64,000 nt of DNA from Sodiomyces alkalinus F11 (Eukaryota; Ascomycota; Sordariomycetes; Glomerellales; Plectosphaerellaceae): positions 1,712,289 to 1,776,288 of the forward strand of contig NW_021167086.1 of NCBI RefSeq assembly GCF_003711515.1, written 5' to 3'. The position numbers were made by a program, and so were the translations under genes. Positions 21,431 through 30,560 of this stretch are shown here, in pieces; the first letter of the stretch is position 1; the number at the start of each line of letters is the position of its first letter. The notes under the pieces are model-generated. The model saw only the letters and a list, made by a program, of their open reading frames with translations. It had not been told where the DNA came from and did no database searches.

Positions 21431-24400
21431 TAATGAACGCTTTTATAGATACGGGTTATAACTATTATATAACTATAAATAAGACGTTTACTCGAAAAAT
21501 ACGCTTATTATTAGTCGATAAGAAGAAACGACTACTAAAAGACTTCTTAGATAAGACTAAACCGGCTAGTAGCGCCGGTATCGTAGTCTTTACGCTAGAT
21601 ATATAAGGGTATACCGAGCGCGTTTTTGGGTATATAGTGCCGGGTCTAGACTAGGATCTCTTCCTAGGGCTTTTATAGATAGAATATAACGATATAGCCC
21701 TTTACGCTAAGGAATAAAAACTCCGCTATAGAGTAGCCGATATCGATATCCGACTTTAGGGCGAAAAGGAGCCGAAAGTAGTATAAGAGATCCGTACTAT
21801 AGTATTAGTAACGGGGTCTATATTCGTAGGACTATATAAACGACTACTGTATCGGAAGGGGAAAAGATAGGAGGAGGGTTTACGAGCTATATTATTAAAA
21901 GATATCGAAAAGGCCCTAAGCGCGAAGGAATTAGTGGACCCGCGAGAATATATCCCCGAGAGTATTATATAAGAGTTCGACGACTTATTTACGCCCTTAT
22001 ACTCTATACGCCTGCTCGTATACCGACCTAGCGCTAACTATAAGGTCTACTTATAAAAGGATAGTAGTAGTAACGAATAAGCCTTATTATAGGGCCCGCT
22101 TTATAATATATTACGTAAAAAGCTCCTTATACTACGGAAAACGATAACGGATCTAATAGATAAAGGATTTATTCGTGCGAGTAGCTTAGCTACCGCCGCG
22201 CCTATACTATTTATAAGGAAGCTAGGAGGCGGCGTCCGATTTTACTACGATTACCACGCCCTAAATACGATTCCTTAGCGAGATTATTACCTAATCCCCC
22301 TAATTATAAAGACCCTTTATAACCTAGCTAAGGCGAAGTGGTTTATTAAATTAGATATTATCGCCGCTTTTTATAAGATACGGATAGCATTTAGGTATAA
22401 GTATAAGACCGTATTCCGTACTTAGTTTAGATTATTTAAGTGGCTAGTATACCTTTTTAGGTTAACCGGCGCGCCTATAATATTCTAGCGATATATTAAC
22501 TTATCGCTATAGGAGTTCCTGGACGATTTTATCTCCGCATATATAGATAATATCCTAATCTACTTAGACGGATCTTATAAGGACTATAAAGAGAAGGTAC
22601 TATAAGTGCTTAGTGCCCTTATAAACGCTGGGCTAAACCTTAACCCGAAGAAGTACGAGTTTAGCGTTAAGACGGTTAGATACTTAGGGTTCATCGTTAC
22701 GGCGGAAAAGGGGGTATTGTATAACCCCGAGAAACTTAAAGCTATTATAGAATAGAAAGCGGTAGTCTCCGCGACTAGAGTGCGAAGTTTCCTAGGGTTC
22801 GCTAACTTCTATAGAATATTTATCCACGACTTTATACCTATTACGGCGCTACTTACGGCCCTAACGAAGAAGAACGCCCCGTTTTACTAGGGCCCCCTAT
22901 AAAAGGCAGCCTTTAAGGAACTAAAGTAGAGGTTCTAGGAAGAGCCTTACCTATAATAATAGTAACGCGGAAGGAAGACCTAGCTCAAGACGGATTATTT
23001 AAGGTTCGCGCTAGGTAACGTATTCCTATAGGAAGACGAATAATGATATAGGTATATTATCGTATACTACTTACGCCGATTTAACTCCGTCGAGTATAAC
23101 TACCCGATTCACGATAAGGAGATACTAGTAATTATAGATTACCTATAGGTTTAGAAAGCCGAGCTTATAGGTAATAACTAGTTTTAGATTTACTCCGATT
23201 ATAAAATACTCGAATACTTTATAACTAAAAAGGCCCTAACTAAGCGCTAGAATCGTTAGGTAGCGAAGCTCCCCTAGTATAACTTTATATTAGAGTACCG
23301 GTAAGGGGCTAATAACGTTATAGCTAACACGCTATTACGTTAAGAGTAGGATATACTAAAAGATTCTTGCGATATCCGAGAGTAGGGGAGGTATATCTAG
23401 ATAATCCCCGATATAGCTATCTCCCCCCGGGTATACCTAATAAGAGTAATATTACCGGAGCTAACTATAATCTTCGAAGTAGACCCTAAGCTATAACGAT
23501 AATAGGATAAAGCTAGGGCTACCGATAAGCGTTATTAAGGCGCCCTTACTATAATAGTAGCGGGAGATCGGAGGTTTCCCCCTAAGCTAGAGCTTAAAAT
23601 ATAGATCGCTAAGTATAGAATCGATTAAGGACGACTAATATTTCGTGACCGCGTATAGGTGCTAGGGGATAGCGAAAACGGGGTTAGTTACCCACTATAA
23701 GGCCGTCTTATATAACGATCCATAATTTATTAATTAGCGGATACTTAGGTAAGGATAATACTATTACCCTAATCGCCTATTAGTTCTTCTAGCCCGGTAT
23801 AAATTAAGATATTAAAAGATTCGTGCGGAATTATAATATATACTAAGCTAGCTACGTATAAAGGGGTATAAAAAGAGGATTACTACGCTTACTCCTTATA
23901 CTAAAGCGAATCTTCTACGATATCGTAATAGACTTTATAATAAACCTACTACCTATCTATAAGGGTAAGTATAGATACCTATAAATAATTACCGACTACC
24001 TCTCGAAATCGGTAACGCTAAAAGCGATAGATATTATAGATACCGAAGCCTATACTAAACGGTTCTTACTATACTATTATAGGTTCCACGGAATACCGAA
24101 GTCTATCGTTAATAATAAAGGGTCGAACTAGACTCGCCGCTTTTAGCGATACTTTTATAAACTAGCGGGTATTAAATAACGACTAAGTACCGTATACTAC
24201 CCTTAAACGGACGGAGGTCCTAAACGTATTAACTAAGAAGTCTAAGCCTACTTACGAGTATATATCTATTACGCCTAAGACGATTAGAATACACTATTAC
24301 CGGTAGCGTAGCTAGCCTTAAATAACTGGGTAAACTCGATAATCTAAGTAAGCCCGTTCTTCCTATAATACGGGTATTATATAAATCCTCTTTAAGTTAA

Positions 24401-25110
24401 TAAGACCACGCTAACCGATAAGCATAAGGCTTCTGCGTATAACCTGCTAAGTCGTTTTAAGGAAGCTACTTAGTTCGCCTAAGCCGCGATAGCCGCTATA
24501 TAACTATACTAGAAGGAGTTAGTAAACCGGCGTTATTACTCTACTAAGAGGTTTAAAAAGGATAACCTTATATAGCTAGATATTAGTAATTACTACTCGC
24601 CGCGGCCGTTAAAGAAACTTACCTAGCTTTACTATAAATATAAAGTTATAAAGGTTATTAACTCCTATATCGTAGAACTAAACGTCCCCGTATAGGTCTA
24701 TAACTATTTCTACGTGAATTTTTTACGGCGAGCCGATTATAACCCCTTATTAGGGTAAGCGATAATAGACCCCTAGTTATAACCTATCCGTAAAGGGCTA
24801 AACGGGGAAAAGGAATAAGTAATAGAGGAAATCCTTTACGTCTATACCCGAAGGCGAGGTTATAGTAAGGTCCGCGAGGTATTAGTATAATAGAAGGGCT
24901 ATATAGAACTAATATAGGAACCGCTTAAAAGCCTACGGGAGATATAAGTACTTTACGAATTTAATAAGAAACACGGCCCGGTATAGTTAAATAACGGGCC
25001 TTTATAATAGTATACGAAGGAGACACGGACGCGAAAAAAGGCCGATATAGCGGCGAGGAGGATAAGAACTAAAAACGAGATTATATTAGGGTTATACCCC
25101 CGCGCTACTT
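21431..25110 (+). pseudogene. Gypsy1 pol (PR-RT-RH-INT)
   Basis: Protease about 21440-21690 (FIDTGYNYYI for the D[ST]G box). RT about 22050-22760: KGFIRASSLATAAPILFI, RDYYLIPLI, AKWFIKLDI, RLTGAPIIF and the catalytic site YIDN at 22541-22552 instead of [19 protein letters not shown] (22786-22830) follows, then RNase H (DKEILVIIDYL, IYSDYKILEYF, YRQGANNVIANTLLR, to about 23350). Integrase runs about 23560-24750: DFIINLLPIYKGKYRYL, ITDYLSKSVTL, FHGIPKSIVNNKGSN, LSTVYYPQTDGGPKRIN and NVPVQVYNYFYV. The C-terminus is basic and ends near LYPRAT at 25110, or slightly beyond if the TAA there is a RIPped CAA. No chromodomain could be recognised. Not functional. Confidence 0.85.
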
Positions 25111-25139
25111 AATTTATAAGTAGGAAAGAACTAAGTAAA

Positions 25140-26450
25140 AAGGAGACTTATTACTCTATAACCTCCCCCTCCTCTAACTCCTCCTTTTATAAGGCTATAC
25201 CGTCCTCGATAATACCTACCTATGACTCCTTTACCGGCTTAAAGTAAGCCGTCGAGGTAGCCGCGCCCTCCTTATTATTAACGATAAGAGGAGTAACGAC
25301 CTCTTAGGGAGGAGCTAAGGCAGGCGTAACCTTAAGGGCTACCTCCGGCGCGCTACGAGTAGGAATAAGGCGTAACTCGACTTAATGCTTATATACGCGC
25401 TTAGCGCTATTAAAGACGCTATAGACCTCCGACTATATAGCGGAGAGAGTATTATTAGTATCCTCTGGTTTCTACGATATATCCTTAAGCGTTTAGTCTA
25501 TACTACATATAGAGGTAGCGATATTATTAAGAGCTTATACTATACTCGCTTAAAACTTAGTAGTAACGGGCGGCGCAGCGGATAGCGGGGCGGCGGACGG
25601 TTAGGCGGCGGTAAGGGCGGGAGTGACCGGAGTAAGGGCGGTAATAGGAGTAAGGGCGACGGGCGGGGCGGGCGGCTATAAAGGAACGGTAACGTTTTTA
25701 CCTAATTTAGCCTAATCGAGAGCGACTTAGAAGCGGCTATAGGTATCCTAGAATTAGCGGTAATTCTATATAGAACAATTAGCATAAAGGCCACTAAGCG
25801 AAGGGCAGGTACGAACTTATATCTTCGTTATTAGGGTCCTTATTTATAGTATAAGCGGCGTCCTATAGGGCGTTAGCGGCGTTATAGGCGGTAAGGGGGA
25901 GCTATATTACCTGTTAGTCGTAGGTATTATACGTATAACCGGTATACTTACCTCCGAATACTTATAAATACGGTATAAGCACTTATAATACTTAGCGTCG
26001 GCCCTAGCTGCGCTAAGGCCCGACTAATAGTAATACTTAATACTATACTTTTATTTATAGTATCGGGTAGTATACTATAAATACGGAGCGAGGCAACGGG
26101 GTCCTAAAGGAGTTTTAGGAGCACGGCGCTTCTTAGTAAAAGGGGGGGTCGGAGTCTATTTATTATTAGTTACTGCTAACCTTATAACCTATAATAATAA
26201 GGGCCGCGAACTTATATCGTTCTTACTATTACCCTGATAAGGGCGCTTATTAGGTAAGGCGAAGTTAGGTATCTACCGATAGTTAGCTATAGCATAGAAC
26301 TATAAGCGAGGGGAGTATTAACTTATAGTAAGTAAAATACTTATGGCTTAAGAGATAAGCTATTACTCGGCGATATTAGTTATACTATTAGGGGACCTAC
26401 GAGGTATCTTAGGGCTACTTACGATACGAAAAAAGTGATTAAAAAAAGAA
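25140..26450 (-). pseudogene. Extra antisense ORF of Gypsy1 (aORF)
   Basis: Read on the minus strand from about 26400 to 25140, with RIP stops as Gln/Trp and some frame changes, the region gives: a basic patch KKRRAPKTPLGPRC (about 26120-26080), a patch very rich in Tyr/Lys where Tyr stands for RIPped Cys or His (YYK.KYSIKYYY, DAKYYKCLYRIYKY, about 26050-25950), and a Pro/Ala-rich linker (PPAPPVALTPITALTPVTP, about 25670-25600). Then comes a likely coiled coil (NNIATSICSIDQTLKDISQ, NNTLSAIQSEVYSVFNSAK, about 25520-25405) and an acidic end (KEELEEGEVIE, about 25180-25150). This parallels the antisense frame of Gypsy2. The plus strand has short open frames here too, so strand choice is an inference. 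Function unknown. Confidence 0.42.
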
Positions 26451-26830
26451 AGAAAAAAGAAATTTAGGAAATCGGAAGCTATAGAAGAGGGAGAAAATAG
26501 TAAAAACCGAGGAATAGTAAGAGGTTTATTTTACTACCCTTCCTACGTTATTAGGGTAGAAGGAATAACCCCCGGTTATATACACGGTAGGTATATTATT
26601 TATAATAAGCATATATACCGGCGAGGAGCTCGCGATAGCACCGGTATATAAGAACTCCTTTATGCTATTTTAGCCTTAAAAGGACCTTAGCTACTACAGT
26701 TACCTCCTTTCAAGGGAGCCTTTAATAGAATCGAATAAAGGAGGCTATTTTCAGATTATACGCGGGGAGGCTAGGGCAATATAAGGTTATAACCGGACGA
26801 CTATAACACGACCGCGACCTCGTCTCTAAC

Positions 26831-26848
26831 GGGGGGGGGGGGGGGGTA
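26831..26848 (+). promoter_or_regulatory. Gypsy1 polypurine tract (16 G)
   Basis: Sixteen consecutive G at 26831-26846 followed by TA, immediately before the 3' LTR. This is the expected place for the primer of plus-strand DNA synthesis. The run may have expanded by slippage. Confidence 0.75.
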
Positions 26849-27052
26849 TATTACGGGCTATAGCCCGCAGAATAGTCCCCGGCAGTGGCCGGGACTAAGA
26901 AGCACGGACCCTCTAGCGAGGCCTATACGATCCTACACGTACTTAGCCGCCTATATACCGCGTAGACTTTTCCTTTCCTCCTTTCCTTCCTTAGTTCGAA
27001 TAAACTATATTTTCGGCCTTAATACGTAAACAACTTTTAATAAGCCGTTATA
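26849..27052 (+). repeat. Gypsy1 3' LTR
   Basis: 204 bp, starting TATTACGGGCTATAG (RIPped TGATACGGG...) and ending CCGTTATA. Colinear with 19964-20166. It retains the internal hairpin including a CAGTGG in the loop and a GCACGG downstream, although nearly all other CpA/TpG are gone. Confidence 0.9.
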
Positions 27053-27057
27053 GGAGT

Positions 27058-27560
27058 GGAATTTAACGATCCGGAATTAAGGATTCTATACAATAATAAC
27101 TAAACGATTCGATTAGTTAATTGAGAGATTAGTACGCTAATAACACGCCTCTGTTATATTAATATCCACGGCTACTAGTTATATTAAGTAAAGGAATAAG
27201 AGTAGATACTTATAATATATATTACGAGCGCGGAAATAGTAGTAGATAGATTAATAAAGGCATTATACGGCGAGAAATTTAAGATATTCAGGTCTTAGGT
27301 AGGAGTAATAGATATACGGGAACGGCTATAGTAGAAATAGCTAGAGGAAGTCCGGTTAGAGTATTTAAAGGACCTAGAGGACGAATTTAAGGGCGGCTAT
27401 AGTAAAGAGATTATATAGGCCGTATACCCGTTATATCTACCGGTTATAAATAGCTTTAATCGCCTAACTAACGTTTTAGGGCGATTAGGGGGTATATCGA
27501 ATAGACTATAGTCTTTTCGGTTACGTAACGGGCCGGATTACTAAGATTAGAATCCGGGTA
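27058..27560 (+). pseudogene. Copia pol, part 2 (end of RNase H and C-terminus)
   Basis: This continues directly from SMGV at 19963 when Gypsy1 and one GGAGT are removed: EFNDPELRILYNN, then a RIPped YINIHGY (where Copia RNase H has HVDIH..W), ITSAEIVVDRLIKAL (matching the T..M.AD.LTKAL box) and GVIDIRERL. A charged tail follows (LEYLKDLEDEFKGGYS). No LTR of this element is found after it. Confidence 0.7.
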
Positions 27561-27626
27561 AACACTTACAGAATTTTCACCACTAATATTACGGTGGCAG
27601 GAATTCTCTAACGGTCTAATACAGTT

Positions 27627-27821
27627 TGTCAGAACACAAAATAAGGTACGCGGAATTATGTGTGTATTTATCTAAGTGAAGTTTATAATACTCTATGGGG
27701 ATGTCTAACTATACGGAAAAAGCAGGGGAAATAAGGGTGGATATATAGGACTGAGGTACTCCACACGTCTGACATAATGTGGTTTGTCACACCTCGATAA
27801 GGTGGCTGTGGGCATCTAACA
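27627..27821. repeat. Solo LTR next to the carrier gene (CAGTT duplication)
   Basis: A 195-bp block begins TGTCAGAACAC and ends CATCTAACA, with perfect CAGTT repeats at 27622-27626 and 27822-27826. It is rich in CpA/TpG, so not RIPped. The sequence differs from the solo LTR at 4173 apart from the TGTCAG start. It marks the left edge of the unmutated island. Confidence 0.85.
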
Positions 27822-27826
27822 CAGTT

Positions 27827-28303
27827 ATAATACACATATAAGTGACTCAATTAATTTTAACCGTTTTCGTGACGATTTGAACTACGCTTTATCTGATACC
27901 CGCCACTTCTACCTTCCACGCCTAGGATCAAAACGTCTGAGCCCGCTAAGATAAAGCCAGGGATATTCAAAGCATGGGCTTTCTTTTCTTTTTTCTTCTT
28001 TTTCCTTCTTCGGAAAACAGGTATACGAACATGCAAGTGAAAAGGAGCCCAAACGCGGATTCGAAACTTAGGCTGTAGGAGTGGAGGTTGTGAAACTCCC
28101 AAGGCTGGCTCCTCTTCAATTAAACGCCTCTCTTTCTCATTGGAGGGCTGGTGCGCAATAGCCATCATTTTGAACAATAATCGTATCTTGACAAGCGCAT
28201 GAATTGGACAGTCATTGACCAGGGAATTAGGCAGTCAATCATGCTATGTTCTATACACACAATGACACATGCTGTGCTACTTGACAGTCGCAACACGTTG
28301 GAC
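27827..28303. other. 3' flank of the carrier gene
   Basis: Normal-composition DNA downstream of the carrier stop codon (the gene runs right to left). A 106-codon open frame on the minus strand (27857-28177) contains a run RRRKKKKKEKK from a purine tract and resembles nothing I know; I do not call it a gene. AATAAT-type A-rich signals for 3' end formation of the carrier lie at about 28165-28190. Confidence 0.4.
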
Positions 28304-29534
28304 TTATAATACACCCTCCGTCCGTGCAGACTGAAGAGAGACCAAGAAATCTCGAGAAAGCTCATAACTGAGCCAACTCGATGCCATTGACGGGGCCACC
28401 TTGAGTAGATTAGGCACGATCCCCTTGTAGAGGCCTTTCACGCCTTCCTGCGTAACAATCGCTCTTACAGCATCTGCAATTCCCTTATATTGATAACCCA
28501 TACCAGTCATTGTGTTGATCTGGAATCTGCGGCGCAGGACATCACTGAGAAGGAGGTTAGAGGAGAACGGTGACGGAAGGCAGGGGGCCTTACAAGGGAT
28601 AAGTGCAAGTTTGAGCGACGGCACCGGAAATGGCTCCTGCAAGAAGTTTCCGAAAAGCATTAGGATGCTTATCACCCTCCGGGGTCAGGTATTTTCGGAC
28701 GAATTCGTAAGTCATGAAATTAAGGCCGACCTATTTGAGGTCAGTAGTTATGACAAGAGCAGTGGAGGCAGGGTGGACATGCATATGGTGCCACTCCGGC
28801 AACGGTTGGTACAATTCCCCGATATAGGGCTAAGATCCCTCCTTCAGTCCTATACACTGAGACCATGGTGGTCCACATGCCCGGTAATTCTTTCTGTCTT
28901 GTACCTAGCTCAGCAAAGGAGGCTGTCTGGATAGAGAGGCGCGTCCGGACAATGTCGAGAGGGTACGTAAAGAATACCGATGTGACTCCAGCAGCACCTC
29001 CGCAGACTAGCCGAGTTACTGGTGTTAGGTCGGCACCAGGGGAAGGCTCAAATATGTTCTGTCGACACAGCGCAAGTTAGTACAGCGCTGGTCAAGCAAG
29101 TACTCTATGATTATATGTGTCCCGAGAGAGAAGAACGGAGTTCATGGGGCGTATTAGACAAGCGATTGATATCATACCCTTTTGTAGAAGTTGTAGCTGC
29201 CGAATTGAACAGCCGAGTACGGGACAATGCGAACGCAGTTGGTCCCGTTACCACGCATGAATCCTCTCCAACCCTCTTCTCTCCACATCTTCTTCAAGCC
29301 CTGGCTAACAGAGACCTTGTATGCATCACGCCCGGCGCTTTGCACTTGAAAAAGGATTTTGAGACGCTCCAATGGGGACACCACAGTCCTAGAGACAGCA
29401 CCAGCAACGCCTCCGGCACAGAAAGCCGCAACAACAGGTTGTGATACAGTGTTGCGTAATTTGGTGAGGCCACTGGATGGCCCGCCTCGATGGTCAGCTA
29501 TATCACGTTCGGTCTGTATAATATTGTTAGCCAT
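28304..29534 (-). CDS. Mitochondrial carrier, YPR011C-like (four exons)
   Basis: Exons on the minus strand: 29534-29178, 29058-28783, 28730-28594 and 28544-28304, joining in frame to a protein of 336 residues, the usual carrier size. The ATG at 29534 starts [10 protein letters not shown]; an in-frame TGA lies just upstream. The three carrier signatures are complete: PLERLK (from residue 54), PLDIVR (152) and PFDVLR (256), each followed by its EG....[aromatic][RK]G box ([30 protein letters not shown]). This means six membrane helices in the inner mitochondrial membrane. From memory the sequence is closest to fungal relatives of yeast YPR011C, known to carry adenosine 5'-phosphosulfate and 3'-phospho-adenosine 5'-phosphosulfate; substrate here is inferred. 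Introns are 119, 52 and 49 bp, with CTAAC or CTGAC branch-like sites; intron 2 starts GC. No RIP stops: apparently functional. Confidence 0.9.
28731..28782 (-). other. Intron 2 of the carrier gene, GC-AG type
   Basis: Between GTAGCCCCTTAT-like coding (VAPY) and GTCGGCCTT (VGLNF) the only boundary that keeps the conserved peptide [13 protein letters not shown] uses a donor GCATGT and acceptor AAATAG, with ACTGAC as branch-like site 10 bases upstream. The 52-bp length is typical. A GT donor three bases further on would break the frame. Confidence 0.7.
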
Positions 29535-30560
29535 TCACACCAAATGCTCATGGCTCGGGTGAAGGAAACTCACAGTCGACATTGCGACAAATTCGGGCTC
29601 ACAGTAAGGTTACGGCGAGCTCAATTTCGTTTAAGACTCTTCCAATTTTGCGCCGCGGGATCAGACCAGAGGGGGAAATGACCAGGATATTGGAAGGAGA
29701 GTCGCTTGTGCTAGCTGGGTGATTGGCTGCCCAGCGATATTCAAGAGACTGCCCTACAGGAAACCGCGAGGGGGAGGGCAAATTATCGAACCACTCGGTG
29801 TATGGAAACAGTAGCAAAACCGAGGAGTATTAGAAGTGACTTGACGAGGGTGTGGCGAGCATAACGGGGGGACTCGAAGCGAATTCATGGGTTGTTTAAG
29901 GCTGTCATTCTACTGTTTCGAGAGATGAGAGTTTGGAGCGAGGACTTAGATTGTATGGCCATGTGCTACCGGCTGCCTCTGCTTCCCCAGAATCCCTTCC
30001 TATTGAGTTCAGCGGCCGAGAAAGATCGGGATCCGTTGTTGATTCAGAGCTGGCTGTAGTTCGCCGCAGCGGCGGCGGGGCCTGGAGGGCGAGTCGATCC
30101 GTTGAGATGTGGTGGACCGGAGAATTATATTTCTCGATAATGGAGGGTTCACGAAAGAGATTTTACCAGGCCTTGTCTGCCTAATCTTGCTTCTCGGTGT
30201 CGAAGTGAGGTAATGATAGGAAGTCGGAACGTCGCAGGAATCTAAGACTCGAGGCACTTTCGCAGCAATTTATCATGCGGCCATGGGCACGACCTCGGAA
30301 TCTAAGTCTACACTGACGCTGGCCCGCTTTATTGTTCGGCACTTCTTAGCAGCCTGCGTTTCGTCGCAGTACTACCGCCCGGGCCCATCTTTCGGGATTT
30401 TCCGGTATTTTACGGACGACTTCCTCCCACAGTATATAGCTATACTACCCGTATTTCTATATACTTTTATATATATAGGTTTTAGTCCGTTTTTAGGCAT
30501 ATATAGTAATAAAAACTACATGTATCGCCTATAGTTTTAACGTTTAGACTATCCTGTTTT
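29535..30560. other. 5' flank/promoter side of the carrier gene and island edge
   Basis: Unmutated DNA upstream of the carrier start to about 30420, then a gradual change to CpA-free, TpA-rich sequence by about 30480-30560. It must hold the carrier promoter. A pyrimidine/purine bias on the gene strand is visible at 29600-29700, but no TATA box or factor site could be assigned. Open frames here (for example 29933-30184, 30009-30257 minus, and 30283-30534, which runs into RIPped DNA) show no recognisable protein and overlap on both strands; I leave them uncalled. Confidence 0.5.

Larger units (their letters stand above)
19964..27052 (+). mobile_element. Gypsy1: complete LTR retrotransposon
   Basis: 7.1-kb element with 203-204-bp LTRs inserted in Copia pol, with a perfect GGAGT duplication at 19959-19963 and 27053-27057. 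The order is LTR, gag, PR-RT-RH-INT, then about 1.7 kb without pol that seems to be coded on the other strand, then a run of 16 G as polypurine tract, then LTR. A related truncated copy in inverted orientation is Gypsy3 (59945-62763). RIP is severe: CpA/TpG are nearly absent. Confidence 0.9.
18524..27560 (+). mobile_element. Copia relic (C-terminal pol), split by Gypsy1
   Basis: A Ty1/Copia-type pol fragment begins at the end of LINE1 and is interrupted by Gypsy1 at 19963/27053. The 5' part (gag, protease, integrase) and both LTRs are missing. The second half runs to about 27560, shortly before the solo LTR at 27627. It is strongly RIPped. Confidence 0.8.

Noticed and set aside
27869..27960. 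Possible tRNA because of a TTCAAATC box on the minus strand
   Set aside because: The T-arm stem does not pair and no anticodon or acceptor stem could be built.
27857..28177. 106-codon minus-strand frame with a Lys/Arg run
   Set aside because: No recognisable protein; the basic run comes from a purine tract; it lies just after the carrier gene and may partly be its 3' untranslated region.
28512..29562. Four plus-strand open frames of 67-140 codons
   Set aside because: They overlap the carrier exons on the other strand; the carrier has full family signatures and proper introns, so these are antisense shadows.
30283..30534. 83-codon frame crossing the island edge
   Set aside because: It begins in normal DNA and ends in RIPped DNA with a Phe/Ile/Tyr-rich tail; no domain or splice context.
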